Assembly: GCA_004298675.1 (NCBI GenBank)
Contig: SCRI01000069.1
Span: 1-50,232 of the forward strand
Source: a bacterium
GTDB lineage: Bacteria; Vulcanimicrobiota; Vulcanimicrobiia; Vulcanimicrobiales; SCRA01
Reading direction: 5' to 3'
Length of the DNA: 50,232 nt
Within the stretch, counting starts at the first letter, position 1. Every line of letters begins with the position of its first letter. A program made the position numbers and the translations under genes. Below, one piece after another: positions 7,514 to 15,401 of this stretch. The notes beneath the pieces were generated by a model, which did no database searches, had not been told where the DNA came from, and saw only the letters and a list, made by a program, of their open reading frames with translations.

Positions 7514-8895
7514 GGCAGACGCATTCCGAACATGGGTTCGCTCAGCCTCTCGAGCGCCGCTACGACCGCGGCGCGATTACGCCATTGCAGCAGTAGCGGC
7601 GCTAGAACGGGCGTGTGCGCCTCGCGCAATACCTGACCGAAGGGCGCCGGACTGAAGCGCTCCGCCGGCATGCCCGCGGCGGTGCGGAAAATCAACTCGG
7701 CATACATGGCATTGGCCCAGCCGAACTCCGCGCGCGTGAAATGCCAGGGCCGGCGCGGATCGAAGCTCTCGTGCATCAGCCCGTCCACGCCATCGGTTGC
7801 GGCAAGCGCCCGCAGCCCGTCAGCGGTTTCGAGCGGATCGTCCGCGGTGAGCGAGCGCATGATGATGCCGAGCGGCCAGATCCAGCCCCGCGGAGTGTGC
7901 GCGCTGCCCAACCCCTCCGCGTAGCCGGCGTGATAGAAATACGGATTGGCGCTCGAGAGTATGAAACGCCGCGTATTTTGGTACAGCGCGTCGTCCGGTG
8001 AGAGATAGTCGAAATAGGTGGCGGAGATGAGGTTGGGAATGTTGGCGTCACCAATCACAGCCGCATGCCCCAGGCCGTCGACCTCGTAGGCATAGACCCA
8101 ACCCACGCGCATCTGATAGACGCGGCCGAAGCGGCCGATCGCGCCGCGCACCTGGGCGGCAAGGCCGGCGGCAGCGTCCGCTAGCGCATGGTCCCCGTAC
8201 CCGCGCTCGGCCAGCACCGCCAGCTCGTTCAACGCCACGACGGCCAGCATGTTCTGCGGGATGTTGAACGGATAGACGCAGGCGTCGTCGGAGGGGCGGA
8301 AACCGCTCCAGATCATCCCCGTCTCGGCAAACGGCGCACCGCGGCCGCCGTGCGGCAACTCACCGTAGAAGTAGTGCGAACATTCCGCATGCCGCTGCTC
8401 GCAGGCATAGACGGCAACGACGTGCTGCAGCATCCAGCGGACGCGCGGTGTAAAGACGCGCGCGTCGTGCGTATGCCGCCAATAGACCCAGAGCAGCGTC
8501 ACGGGAAAGGCCGGGGAGTCGACCTCCCATTTCTGCTCCCAAACCCGATAGCGCGCAGTGAAGGCATTGGCGTACGGATCGGTGAGAACGTTGCGGGCTT
8601 CGTGCTCGATCACGCCGCGCACCAGGCTGGCCAGCCCAGGTTCCTGCTCCGCGAAGCGGACGTAGGGCAGCGCCTGGGCCGCTGCATCCCGCAGCCACAT
8701 CGCCGGTATATCCCCGGTCTGAACGTAAGCGGTCCCGTCGTCCTCCGGGAAGAAATCGCTGGTGAGCGTGTGAAAGAGCGTACCGGCATCGAGCGCGAGC
8801 GTGGGGCCGCCCACGGTAGGCACCAGGACGGGCTCGTTTGGCCAACCCGACCCCAGCCATGCGAGCGTCCCGATCAGCGCCAACATGCGAACCAT
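7510..8895 (-). CDS. Exported glycoside hydrolase family 125 protein
   Basis: A 461-residue protein of GH125, metal-independent exo-alpha-1,6-mannosidases that fold as an (alpha/alpha)6 barrel. The N-terminal block TGDIPAMWLRDAAAQALPY is diagnostic, and later blocks ETGMIWSGFRPSDDA and DANIPNLISATYFDYL also fit. The first helix (MVRMLALIGTLAWLGSG) looks like a short signal peptide or anchor, suggesting an extracytoplasmic enzyme trimming mannosides. Start choice is ATG at 8895 or 8886. The frame continues further upstream, but that region crosses the promoter of the divergent NRAMP gene. It is first in a three-gene coupled set with YeiH and a PLP dehydratase, an odd combination for a mannosidase. 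Confidence 0.85.
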   Translation of the reverse strand: MVRMLALIGTLAWLGSGWPNEPVLVPTVGGPTLALDAGTLFHTLTSDFFPEDDGTAYVQTGDIPAMWLRDAAAQALPYVRFAEQEPGLASLVRGVIEHEARNVLTDPYANAFTARYRVWEQKWEVDSPAFPVTLLWVYWRHTHDARVFTPRVRWMLQHVVAVYACEQRHAECSHYFYGELPHGGRGAPFAETGMIWSGFRPSDDACVYPFNIPQNMLAVVALNELAVLAERGYGDHALADAAAGLAAQVRGAIGRFGRVYQMRVGWVYAYEVDGLGHAAVIGDANIPNLISATYFDYLSPDDALYQNTRRFILSSANPYFYHAGYAEGLGSAHTPRGWIWPLGIIMRSLTADDPLETADGLRALAATDGVDGLMHESFDPRRPWHFTRAEFGWANAMYAELIFRTAAGMPAERFSPAPFGQVLREAHTPVLAPLLLQWRNRAAVVAALERLSEPMFGMRLP

Positions 8896-8923
8896 GTCGC
8901 AGGTCAGGCGGCGGGACGAGTCG

Positions 8924-8944
8924 TATAATTTAGCCGAACCTAAA
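8924..8944 (+). promoter_or_regulatory. -10 box overlapped by a TTTAG-N6-CTAAA operator-like dyad
   Basis: TATAAT at 8924-8929 matches the consensus -10 exactly. Directly downstream, sharing its last T, is the inverted repeat TTTAG (8929-8933), six bases, CTAAA (8940-8944). This covers the expected transcription start. The outer half-sites resemble those of DtxR/IdeR/MntR-type metal-dependent repressors (TTAG...CTAA). The site lies in the 82-base gap between divergent GH125 and NRAMP-family genes, so repression of the transporter by a metal-loaded regulator is the simple inference. No good -35 is visible. Confidence 0.6.
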
Positions 8945-8977
8945 GCGTTAACTCGTCTCACCGAGGTCAACTCGCAC

Positions 8978-10237
8978 GTGAACGACGCCCTTCCTCGTCC
9001 CCTCAACGCAACACCAGCCGCGCGCCGCTCTCCATGGCCGCGCCTGGTGGCGTTCTTTGCGATTGCCGGACCGGGGCTGGTGGTGATGCTCGCGGATACC
9101 GACGCGGGGAGCGTGATCACCGCGGCGCAGAGCGGCGCACGCTGGGGCTTCAAGCTCCTGGCGCTTCAGGTCTTACTCGTCCCCATCCTCTTCGTCGTCC
9201 AGGAGCTGACCGTCCGGCTGGGCCTGACCACCGGACGGGGGCACGGCGAGCTGATTCGCCTGCGCTTCGGTGCCGCTTGGGCGTGGATCTCCGTTTCAAC
9301 GCTGATGGTCGCGTGCTTGGGCGCCTTGGTCACCGAGCTCAGCGGCGTAGCGGGGGTGGGCCTGCTCTTCGGCGTCCCCGCGTGGATCAGCGTGCTGCTC
9401 ACGGTCGCGCTCTTGGTAAGCGTGGTCTGGACAGGCTCCTACCGCTCGGTCGAGCGCGTTGCCATCTTCGTCGGCGCCTTCGAACTGATCTTCCTCGGCG
9501 TGGCATGGCTCTCGCATCCGCAGATCGGCCTGCTGGCAGACGGCGTGGCGCATCCACCCCTGGGTAATCGCACGTATCTCTACCTCGCCGCGGCGAACAT
9601 CGGCGCGGTCATCATGCCGTGGATGGTCTTCTATCAGCAGTCGGCCGTCGTGGACAAAGGGCTGGACGTACGCCACCTGCGCGCAGCGCGTTGGGACACC
9701 GCCATCGGCGCGATCATCACGCAGGTCATCATGGCCGCCGTGCTCATCGCTACCGCGGCCACGATCGGGCGTCACAACCCGGGCGCGCCGCTCAACACCG
9801 TGCAGCAGATCTCGCAGGCCCTCGTCCCGTTCCTCGGCGAGAACGTCGGGCGCGTGCTCTTCGCGCTGGGCATGATCGGCGCGTCGCTGGTGGCCGCGAT
9901 CGTGGTCTCGCTCACGGCCGCCTGGGGTCTGGGCGAGGTTCTCTGTTACCGCCGCTCGCTCGAGCACTGCCCGCGCGAGGCCCCCTGGTTCTACGGCGTC
10001 TTCACGACCGCGCTCGTGCTCGGCGGCTTGCTGGTCGCCTCCGGCATCAACCTCGTCGATCTGAGCGTGGCCGTCGAAGTGATGAACGCACTGCTCCTGC
10101 CGATCGTACTCGGCTTCCTGTACATGCTGGCAGTCAAGGCGCTCCCCGCGCCGTACCGCCTGCGCGGCTGGTATGCCGTGGTCGTTGCGGTGTTGATGGT
10201 GGCGACGGCCGGCTTTGGCGTCTACGCCGCGCTCTAA
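8978..10237 (+). CDS. Divergent NRAMP-family metal ion transporter
   Basis: A 419-residue protein with about eleven membrane helices of the NRAMP (SLC11) fold. In helix 1 the canonical DPGN metal motif reads DAGS (Asp42, Ser45). In helix 6 the canonical MPHN reads MPWM (about 213-216, within MPWMVFYQQSAVV). Asp and the helix-6 Met remain but the Asn and His are lost, so metal choice may differ from classical Mn/Fe transporters. NRAMP relatives with altered motifs include magnesium transporters. The start is GTG at 8978 with GAGG eleven bases upstream. In-frame ATGs further up overlap the promoter. Its -10 element and operator-like dyad support metal-responsive control. It converges on an ABC transporter operon. 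Confidence 0.88.
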   Translation: MNDALPRPLNATPAARRSPWPRLVAFFAIAGPGLVVMLADTDAGSVITAAQSGARWGFKLLALQVLLVPILFVVQELTVRLGLTTGRGHGELIRLRFGAAWAWISVSTLMVACLGALVTELSGVAGVGLLFGVPAWISVLLTVALLVSVVWTGSYRSVERVAIFVGAFELIFLGVAWLSHPQIGLLADGVAHPPLGNRTYLYLAAANIGAVIMPWMVFYQQSAVVDKGLDVRHLRAARWDTAIGAIITQVIMAAVLIATAATIGRHNPGAPLNTVQQISQALVPFLGENVGRVLFALGMIGASLVAAIVVSLTAAWGLGEVLCYRRSLEHCPREAPWFYGVFTTALVLGGLLVASGINLVDLSVAVEVMNALLLPIVLGFLYMLAVKALPAPYRLRGWYAVVVAVLMVATAGFGVYAAL

Positions 10238-10255
10238 CGCTCGCGCAGCGCAGCA

Positions 10256-11008
10256 CTAGGTGGGGATCTTCTCCAAGAACTGACGCACGCGCGCGCTGGC
10301 AGGTGCGCCGAAGAAGCGCTCGGGCGGCGCCTGGGCAACGATGCTGCCCTCATCAACGAAGACGATGCGATCGGCCGCTCTGCGCGCGAAGCCCATCTCG
10401 TGCGTGACGACGACCATCGTCATCCCCTCGCGCACCAGCTCGTCCATCGTCGCGAGCACCTCCTGCACCATCTCCGGGTCGAGCGCACTGGTCGGCTCGT
10501 CGAAGAGCATGACAGCGGGACGCATCGCCAGCGCGCGGGCGATGGCCACACGCTGCTTCTGTCCCCCTGAGAGCGAGTTGGGATAGGCCTGCTCCTTGGC
10601 GGCCAGGCCCACCTTGGCCAGCAGCGCCCGGGCCCGCTCCTGGGCCTCGTCCCGGCCGGTGCGCAGCACCTTCGTCTGCGCCAGCGTCACGTTGTCCAGC
10701 ACGGTGAGATGCGGAAAGAGATTGAACAGCTGGAAGACCATCCCCATGCGCATGCGCACGCGATTGACGTCCACGCCGGGAAGGTTGATCTGGGTACCCT
10801 CGAACCAAACCTCGCCCGACGACGGCTGCTCGAGCAGATTCATACAGCGTAGAAGCGTGCTCTTGCCCGAGCCGCTGGGCCCGATGATCGCCACGACCTC
10901 TCCGCGCGCGACCGCGAGGTCGACGCCCTTGAGCACCTCGTGTTCCCCGAAGCTCTTACGCAGCGCGCGAACTTCGATCATCGGCGTGGCCCCGTGCTGG
11001 TCCGTCAT
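10256..11008 (-). CDS. Polar amino-acid ABC transporter ATPase
   Basis: A 250-residue GlnQ/HisP-type ATPase. Walker A is GPSGSGKST, the Q-loop lies in MVFQLFNLFPHLT, the signature is LSGGQKQRV, Walker B is VMLFDEPTS, and the switch His is in VVTHEMGFA. It drives uptake of an amino acid through the adjacent permease. The start ATG overlaps the permease stop by four bases; a second ATG nine codons in (10981) is also possible. It is last of the RpiR-amidase-binding protein-permease-ATPase set. Confidence 0.92.
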   Translation of the reverse strand: MTDQHGATPMIEVRALRKSFGEHEVLKGVDLAVARGEVVAIIGPSGSGKSTLLRCMNLLEQPSSGEVWFEGTQINLPGVDVNRVRMRMGMVFQLFNLFPHLTVLDNVTLAQTKVLRTGRDEAQERARALLAKVGLAAKEQAYPNSLSGGQKQRVAIARALAMRPAVMLFDEPTSALDPEMVQEVLATMDELVREGMTMVVVTHEMGFARRAADRIVFVDEGSIVAQAPPERFFGAPASARVRQFLEKIPT

Positions 11009-11661
11009 ACGTACACCTTGAGCCGGCGCTCCAAGAGCTGCGTCCCGGTGCTGACGATCGAGGTCATGACGTAGTACATGATGCCGATGGTGAGGTAGAC
11101 GGAAAAGTTCTGAAATGTCGCGCTGATGATCAACTGGGCGCTGAGCAGCAGCTCCTGCACGGTCACGAGCGACACCAGTGCCGAGTTCTTGGTCAGCGCG
11201 ACGAACTCGTTGCCTAGCGGCGGCAGCATGCGCAAGAATGCCTGCGGCAGCACGACGTAGCGCATCGACTGGGCCCGGCTGAGGCCCAGCGACCGCGCCG
11301 CCTCGATCTGTCCGCGCTCGATCGACTGGATGGCACCGCGCACGATCTCCGTCTGGTAAGCACCGCTGTAGACGGCCAGACAACACACGGCGGCCACCAT
11401 TGGGGGTACTCTGATGCCCAGTTGTGGAAAGGCGTAGTACACGAAGAAGAGCTGCACGATGAACGGCGTGCCACGAATGACGGAGACGTACGCAGCCGCC
11501 AGGCCTCGCAGCGGTGCCAGCGGCGAGACGCGCGCGAGCCCGCCGGCGAGGCCGGCGACGGCCCCGAGCACCAGGGCCATCGCCGTCACCTCCACCGTCA
11601 CGAGCGCACCGTGCAGCAGCAGCGGAAACGAGTCGTGAACCGCCTGCAAGCCCGCGGTCAC
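11005..11661 (-). CDS. Polar amino-acid ABC transporter permease
   Basis: A 218-residue HisM/GlnP-type inner-membrane permease with about five helices. It has the typical RGTPFIVQLFFVYYAFP block and an EAA loop reading EAARSLGLSRAQSMRYVVLPQA, which docks the ATPase. The start is GTG at 11661, 17 bases after the binding-protein stop. Only one permease gene is present, so it presumably works as a homodimer. It overlaps the ATPase gene by four bases. Confidence 0.92.
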   Translation of the reverse strand: MTAGLQAVHDSFPLLLHGALVTVEVTAMALVLGAVAGLAGGLARVSPLAPLRGLAAAYVSVIRGTPFIVQLFFVYYAFPQLGIRVPPMVAAVCCLAVYSGAYQTEIVRGAIQSIERGQIEAARSLGLSRAQSMRYVVLPQAFLRMLPPLGNEFVALTKNSALVSLVTVQELLLSAQLIISATFQNFSVYLTIGIMYYVMTSIVSTGTQLLERRLKVYV

Positions 11662-11678
11662 GTCACGAGACTCCGTGC

Positions 11679-12473
11679 CTACTCACTCTTACCGAACCAC
11701 TTCGTCTCGAGTGCTTTGAGCGCGCCGTCTTTCTCGAACGCGGCGAGAGCCTCGTCGGCGGCTTTCGTCAGCCCGGAGTCACTCTTACGGAAGGCGTAGC
11801 CGTACTGCTCGTGGGTGAGCAGAAACGGAGCCATCTTCGCGCCGCCGTGCGTCTTGATGTAGTAGCGCGCAGCCGGGTAGCCGGTGACCACCGCGTCAGC
11901 CTGCCCGTTCTGCAGCGAGAGGAACATCTGATCGTTGGTCTGCACGATCACCAGCTGCGCGCTTGGTATGTGCTCTTTGAGCCAGTTGACCGACTTGGTT
12001 CCCACCTGCACGGCGACATGTTTGCCGGCCAAGTCCTGCTCCGACTTGGTTGCCGTATCGTCGGGCTTGACCATCACGCTCAAGCCGCCGGTGAAATACG
12101 GATGGGTGAAGTCGACGACCTTCTGCCGCGCCGCGGTGATGTAGATGGCCGAAGCCGCCATGTCGATATGGCCAGCGGTCAGTCCTGGAACCAGCCCCCC
12201 GAACGGAACTTGGCGGAACTCGACGGTTTTGACGCCGATCTTCTTGGCGACGGCGTTGACGAGATCGATGTCGAAGCCGATCTTTTCGCCGGCCGCGGTC
12301 GTGTATTCGAAAGGCGGGAAGGTAGCGTCGGTACCGACGATCAGCGGCTGCTGGCCGGATCGCAATGCATCGAGCAAGTCTGCACCGCGTGCCGGTGAGA
12401 GCCGCGCCCCAACCGTAACGGCGGCGATGGTGGCGCCGGCTGAGGCAAGCAGCGTCTTTCGGTCAATGCGCAT
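11679..12473 (-). CDS. Amino-acid ABC transporter substrate-binding protein
   Basis: A 264-residue periplasmic binding protein of the SBP_bac_3 family. After a signal peptide (DRKTLLASAGATIAAVTVGA, cleaved near ARGAD) come VGTDATFPPFEY, IGFDIDLVNAVAKKIG and FGGLVPGLTAGHIDM. The start is ATG at 12473, because AAGGAG lies nine bases upstream; an in-frame ATG at 12482 abuts that site. Linkage to an M20 hydantoinase/carbamoylase-type amidase suggests the ligand is an amino acid derivative or a product of that enzyme. The exact ligand cannot be read. Confidence 0.92.
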   Translation of the reverse strand: MRIDRKTLLASAGATIAAVTVGARLSPARGADLLDALRSGQQPLIVGTDATFPPFEYTTAAGEKIGFDIDLVNAVAKKIGVKTVEFRQVPFGGLVPGLTAGHIDMAASAIYITAARQKVVDFTHPYFTGGLSVMVKPDDTATKSEQDLAGKHVAVQVGTKSVNWLKEHIPSAQLVIVQTNDQMFLSLQNGQADAVVTGYPAARYYIKTHGGAKMAPFLLTHEQYGYAFRKSDSGLTKAADEALAAFEKDGALKALETKWFGKSE

Positions 12474-12513
12474 GGTCTCCATCTCCTTGTCGTGGATGCG
12501 AGCAACACCCGGA

Positions 12514-13758
12514 TCAATCGAGCATACGGTCGAGCCGCACGAGAGCGTCGAGCATGACCGCCGCCGCCGCCGCAAGGCTCTCGGGCGGGGAATGCTCCTC
12601 GGGGACGTGGCTCTTCGCTCCCGTGCTGCGGATGAAGAGCATCCCCATCTTCGTGAGCGCGGCCATGTGCGAGGCGTCGTGGCCCGCCATGCTGCGCAGG
12701 AGGGGCGCCGTCAGGCCGCGCGCCGTACAGGCTTCCTCCAAGGCGTCACGCACCACAGGGTCCGCGGACGCGGGTACGGAGCCGGTTCGCGCGAGCTCCT
12801 CTAGACGCAGCCCGCGCCGCTCCACGATCGCGCGCGCCGCGCGCTCGACGGCGTTGCCGAGCGCCTGCAGATCCGCGGCGAAGCACGAACGAATCTCCCA
12901 GCGCAAATCGACGCACCCGGGAACGATATTGGCGGCGTTGGGCTCGACATTGATCACGCCGACCGTGCCGACCGCGCCCTCGTAGTTGCGCGCCAGGCGC
13001 TCGAGCTCGAGCGCGATCTCCGCACTGGCCATCAAGGCGTCACGCCGCTCCAGCATGCTGGTGGTCCCCGAGTGGTTTGGCTCGCCGATGACGCGCCAAC
13101 GCGCACGCTCGATGCCCGCGATCTCCGTCACCACGCCCAGCGGCAAGCCGGCGCGCTCCAGATGCGGCCCTTGTTCGTTGTGCACTTCCAGATACGCGGC
13201 GACGGCACCGGGGGACATCCGCACCGCGTCGATTTGGGCAGGCTCACCGCCCACGGCGCGCAGCGCCTCCCGCAAGCTGCATCCCGCGGCATCGACGGCG
13301 TCCAGCTCGCCAGGACGAACCCTCCCCGCCAGGGCACGGCTGCCGAAGGTCGACATCCCAAACGGGCTCGGCTCCTCCGCGCGAAAGACCACCACCTCGA
13401 ACGGATGACGCAGGCGCACGTCGCACTCAGCGATCACGCGCGCCACTTCGAGCGCGATCACCACGCCCGCCGCACCGTCGTACTTGCCACCGTTGGGCAC
13501 GGTGTCGAGGTGCGACCCGGACATGAGCGGCGCCAGCGCCGGTGCGCCTCCCTGCACGCGTGCGAAGAGATTGCCGGCGGCGTCGGAGCGCAGGCTCATA
13601 CCCGCCTCACGCGCCCGCTGCTTGAACCAGGTGTGGGCAAGCTGCTCCTGCGACGACAGCCCCAGGCGCGAGAGGCCACCCCGTGGATCGGTACCGATGC
13701 GTCCAAGCGCCTCGATATCCGCCAACATGCGCTCGAGAACGATCGTGAGTGCGGTCAT
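12514..13758 (-). CDS. Zn-dependent hydantoinase/carbamoylase-type amidase (M20)
   Basis: A 414-residue amidase of the N-carbamoyl-L-amino-acid hydrolase/allantoate amidohydrolase group. Metal ligands are visible in SGSHLDTVPNGGKYDG (His and Asp), RAEEPSPFG (Glu), EVHNEQGPHLE (His) and MAGHDASHMA (His near the C-terminus). The dimerisation lid lies between. These enzymes release free amino acids from N-carbamoyl derivatives or open ureido compounds. The start ATG overlaps the RpiR regulator stop by four bases. An amino-acid ABC transporter follows, so import and hydrolysis are likely coupled. The substrate is not determinable, and beta-ureidopropionase-like activity is an alternative. Confidence 0.9.
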   Translation of the reverse strand: MTALTIVLERMLADIEALGRIGTDPRGGLSRLGLSSQEQLAHTWFKQRAREAGMSLRSDAAGNLFARVQGGAPALAPLMSGSHLDTVPNGGKYDGAAGVVIALEVARVIAECDVRLRHPFEVVVFRAEEPSPFGMSTFGSRALAGRVRPGELDAVDAAGCSLREALRAVGGEPAQIDAVRMSPGAVAAYLEVHNEQGPHLERAGLPLGVVTEIAGIERARWRVIGEPNHSGTTSMLERRDALMASAEIALELERLARNYEGAVGTVGVINVEPNAANIVPGCVDLRWEIRSCFAADLQALGNAVERAARAIVERRGLRLEELARTGSVPASADPVVRDALEEACTARGLTAPLLRSMAGHDASHMAALTKMGMLFIRSTGAKSHVPEEHSPPESLAAAAAVMLDALVRLDRMLD

Positions 13759-14675
13759 GGAGTCTCCCGGTCGCGGGCGGCGTGAAGCGGCCCGGGATCT
13801 TGGCCGGTGAAAATGGCGGCGTCACGCGCGAAGCCTTCGAAGCGGCGTAAGTAGTCGTCCGCGCCGGCACCGTGCGTGGCGAGCACCGTAAAGAGAAAAC
13901 TCGCAAGCACCTGAAACGTGCAGTAGGAGTCGAAGACGCCGGTGCTGCTGGCCGGCGCAATCAGCGCAACCTCCGCGAGCTTGGCGGCCGGCGACAGCAC
14001 GCTGTCGGTGACGGCGGCAATCTTGACCGCGTGCTCCGCGGCATGAGCCAGCAGCTCGAGCGTCTCGCGCGGATAGCGCGGATACAGGAAGCCCACGGCG
14101 AGCGATCCCGGCGGCGTGGCGAGCGCGAGCAGCTCCAGCGCCTCGGACGAGGTATCGCGTAAGTGCACGACGTCGGGATGCAGCTTGCGCAGGAAGAACG
14201 CGAACTGCGTGGCGATTCCAGCCGCCGAGCGGAAGCCCACGACATAGACGCGGCCGGCCGCGGCAATCGCTCGCGCCATGCGTTCCACCGAGGCGAGTTG
14301 ATCCGAACTGCGTAGCGCGCGCAATTGCGCCAACTCCTCGTCGAGGATGCGGTCGAGCGCGCGCGGCACGGCGCGGCCCCGGCGCAGCCCCTCCACGCGG
14401 TCCACGCCCGTCAGCTCCGAGCGCACGATCCCTTGGATCGCCGTAACCAAAGACTGGTACCCGCCGAAGCCGAGCTGATTGGCAAAGCGCGTGACCGTCG
14501 CTTGGCTCACGCCGACGGCCTCGGCCAACTCGGAGGCGCTCATGAAGCACGCGCGGCGATAGTCTCGGATGAGATAGGACGCGATCTGGCGGTGTGCCGC
14601 CGAGAAGCCTTCTTCAGCGGCGATCAAACGAATGAGATCGTCTTTGCTGCGTAAGCGCAGCATGGAATCATTCAT
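13755..14675 (-). CDS. MurR/RpiR-family transcriptional regulator
   Basis: A 306-residue regulator. Residues about 1-80 form an RpiR-type helix-turn-helix (ASELAEAVGVSQATVTRFANQLG), and residues about 125-265 form a SIS sugar-phosphate-binding fold (VYVVGFRSAAG, VGFLYPRYP). Members sense phosphosugars or other small ligands. Here the linked genes are an amidase and an amino-acid transporter, so the ligand may be an amino acid derivative. It heads the five-gene operon and probably autoregulates: a 7-base dyad flanks its start. Confidence 0.9.
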   Translation of the reverse strand: MNDSMLRLRSKDDLIRLIAAEEGFSAAHRQIASYLIRDYRRACFMSASELAEAVGVSQATVTRFANQLGFGGYQSLVTAIQGIVRSELTGVDRVEGLRRGRAVPRALDRILDEELAQLRALRSSDQLASVERMARAIAAAGRVYVVGFRSAAGIATQFAFFLRKLHPDVVHLRDTSSEALELLALATPPGSLAVGFLYPRYPRETLELLAHAAEHAVKIAAVTDSVLSPAAKLAEVALIAPASSTGVFDSYCTFQVLASFLFTVLATHGAGADDYLRRFEGFARDAAIFTGQDPGPLHAARDRETP

Positions 14676-14695
14676 TCTTGTACATCCGTGAATGA
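14668..14695 (-). promoter_or_regulatory. Candidate RpiR operator dyad
   Basis: TCATTCA (14668-14674) and TGAATGA (14689-14695) form a perfect 7-base inverted repeat with a 14-base spacer. It overlaps the start codon of the RpiR gene. The AT-rich dyad stands out in GC-rich surroundings and is placed for autorepression. No clear -10/-35 pair is seen. Confidence 0.45.
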
Positions 14696-14809
14696 CTTGA
14701 TACGGATAGTCTACCCAGAGGCCGCGCTCGCTGTCAAGCCGGTGAGCGACGCTTTTCGTCCAGCGCTCGCGAAGAGGTTGCGCGCGCCCACGGCCGAGAA
14801 AGCGAAGGC

Positions 14810-15394
14810 GTGCGACGAATCTGTGTATTCTGCGGCTCGAAATCCGGTGTGCGCCCCGCCTACGCCGATGCGGCGCGCTCTCTCGGTAGCGCGATCGCGC
14901 AGCGGGGCCTCGAGCTCATCTACGGAGGGGGCAGCCTCGGCCTCATGGGCCAACTCGCGGACGCGGCTCTCGCCGCGGGTGGCCGCGTCACCGGCGTTCT
15001 GCCGCGGGGCCTCTTCTCACGGGAGGTGCCGCATCGGGGACTCAGCGAGCTCATCGAGGTCGCCAGCATGCACGAGCGCAAGTCGGTCATGGCCGACCTC
15101 TCCGACGCCTTCGTCGCGTTGCCGGGCGGTTTTGGGACCTGCGACGAGCTGTTCGAGATCGTGACGTGGGCACAGATCGGCATCCACACCAAGCCGATCG
15201 CGCTGATGGACGTCGACGGCTACTTCGCGCCGCTCGCCGCCTTCGCCGCGCAAGCCGAGCACGAGGGCTTCATCGCGGCGGCGCATACCCGGCTGCTGAC
15301 GCGCCTGCGCGGAGCCGACGAGGCGCTGGAGTTCTTGGCCGCCGCGGAGCGCGAAACCACTGCACCCACCGGCGCCGAGCTGCCCCAACGATAG
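14810..15394 (+). CDS. LOG-family (TIGR00730) nucleotide phosphoribohydrolase-like protein
   Basis: A 194-residue Rossmann-fold protein. The N-terminus reads RRICVFCGSKSG, followed by LIYGGGSLGLMG and the family signature LPGGFGTCDELFE, which contains the Arg/Glu catalytic environment of LONELY GUY proteins. Bacterial members cleave the N-glycosidic bond of adenosine or cytokinin monophosphates; many were formerly annotated as lysine decarboxylases. The start is GTG at 14810. It lies seven bases upstream of the threonine aldolase gene and is probably cotranscribed with it. The operon is divergent from the RpiR regulator. Confidence 0.9.
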   Translation: MRRICVFCGSKSGVRPAYADAARSLGSAIAQRGLELIYGGGSLGLMGQLADAALAAGGRVTGVLPRGLFSREVPHRGLSELIEVASMHERKSVMADLSDAFVALPGGFGTCDELFEIVTWAQIGIHTKPIALMDVDGYFAPLAAFAAQAEHEGFIAAAHTRLLTRLRGADEALEFLAAAERETTAPTGAELPQR

Positions 15395-15401
15395 GAGACC
15401 C

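Noticed and set aside
8801-8977. Upstream in-frame ATG starts for the NRAMP gene.
   Set aside because: They would place the start codon upstream of the TATAAT and dyad, inside the divergent GH125 gene, and add a polar non-conserved leader.
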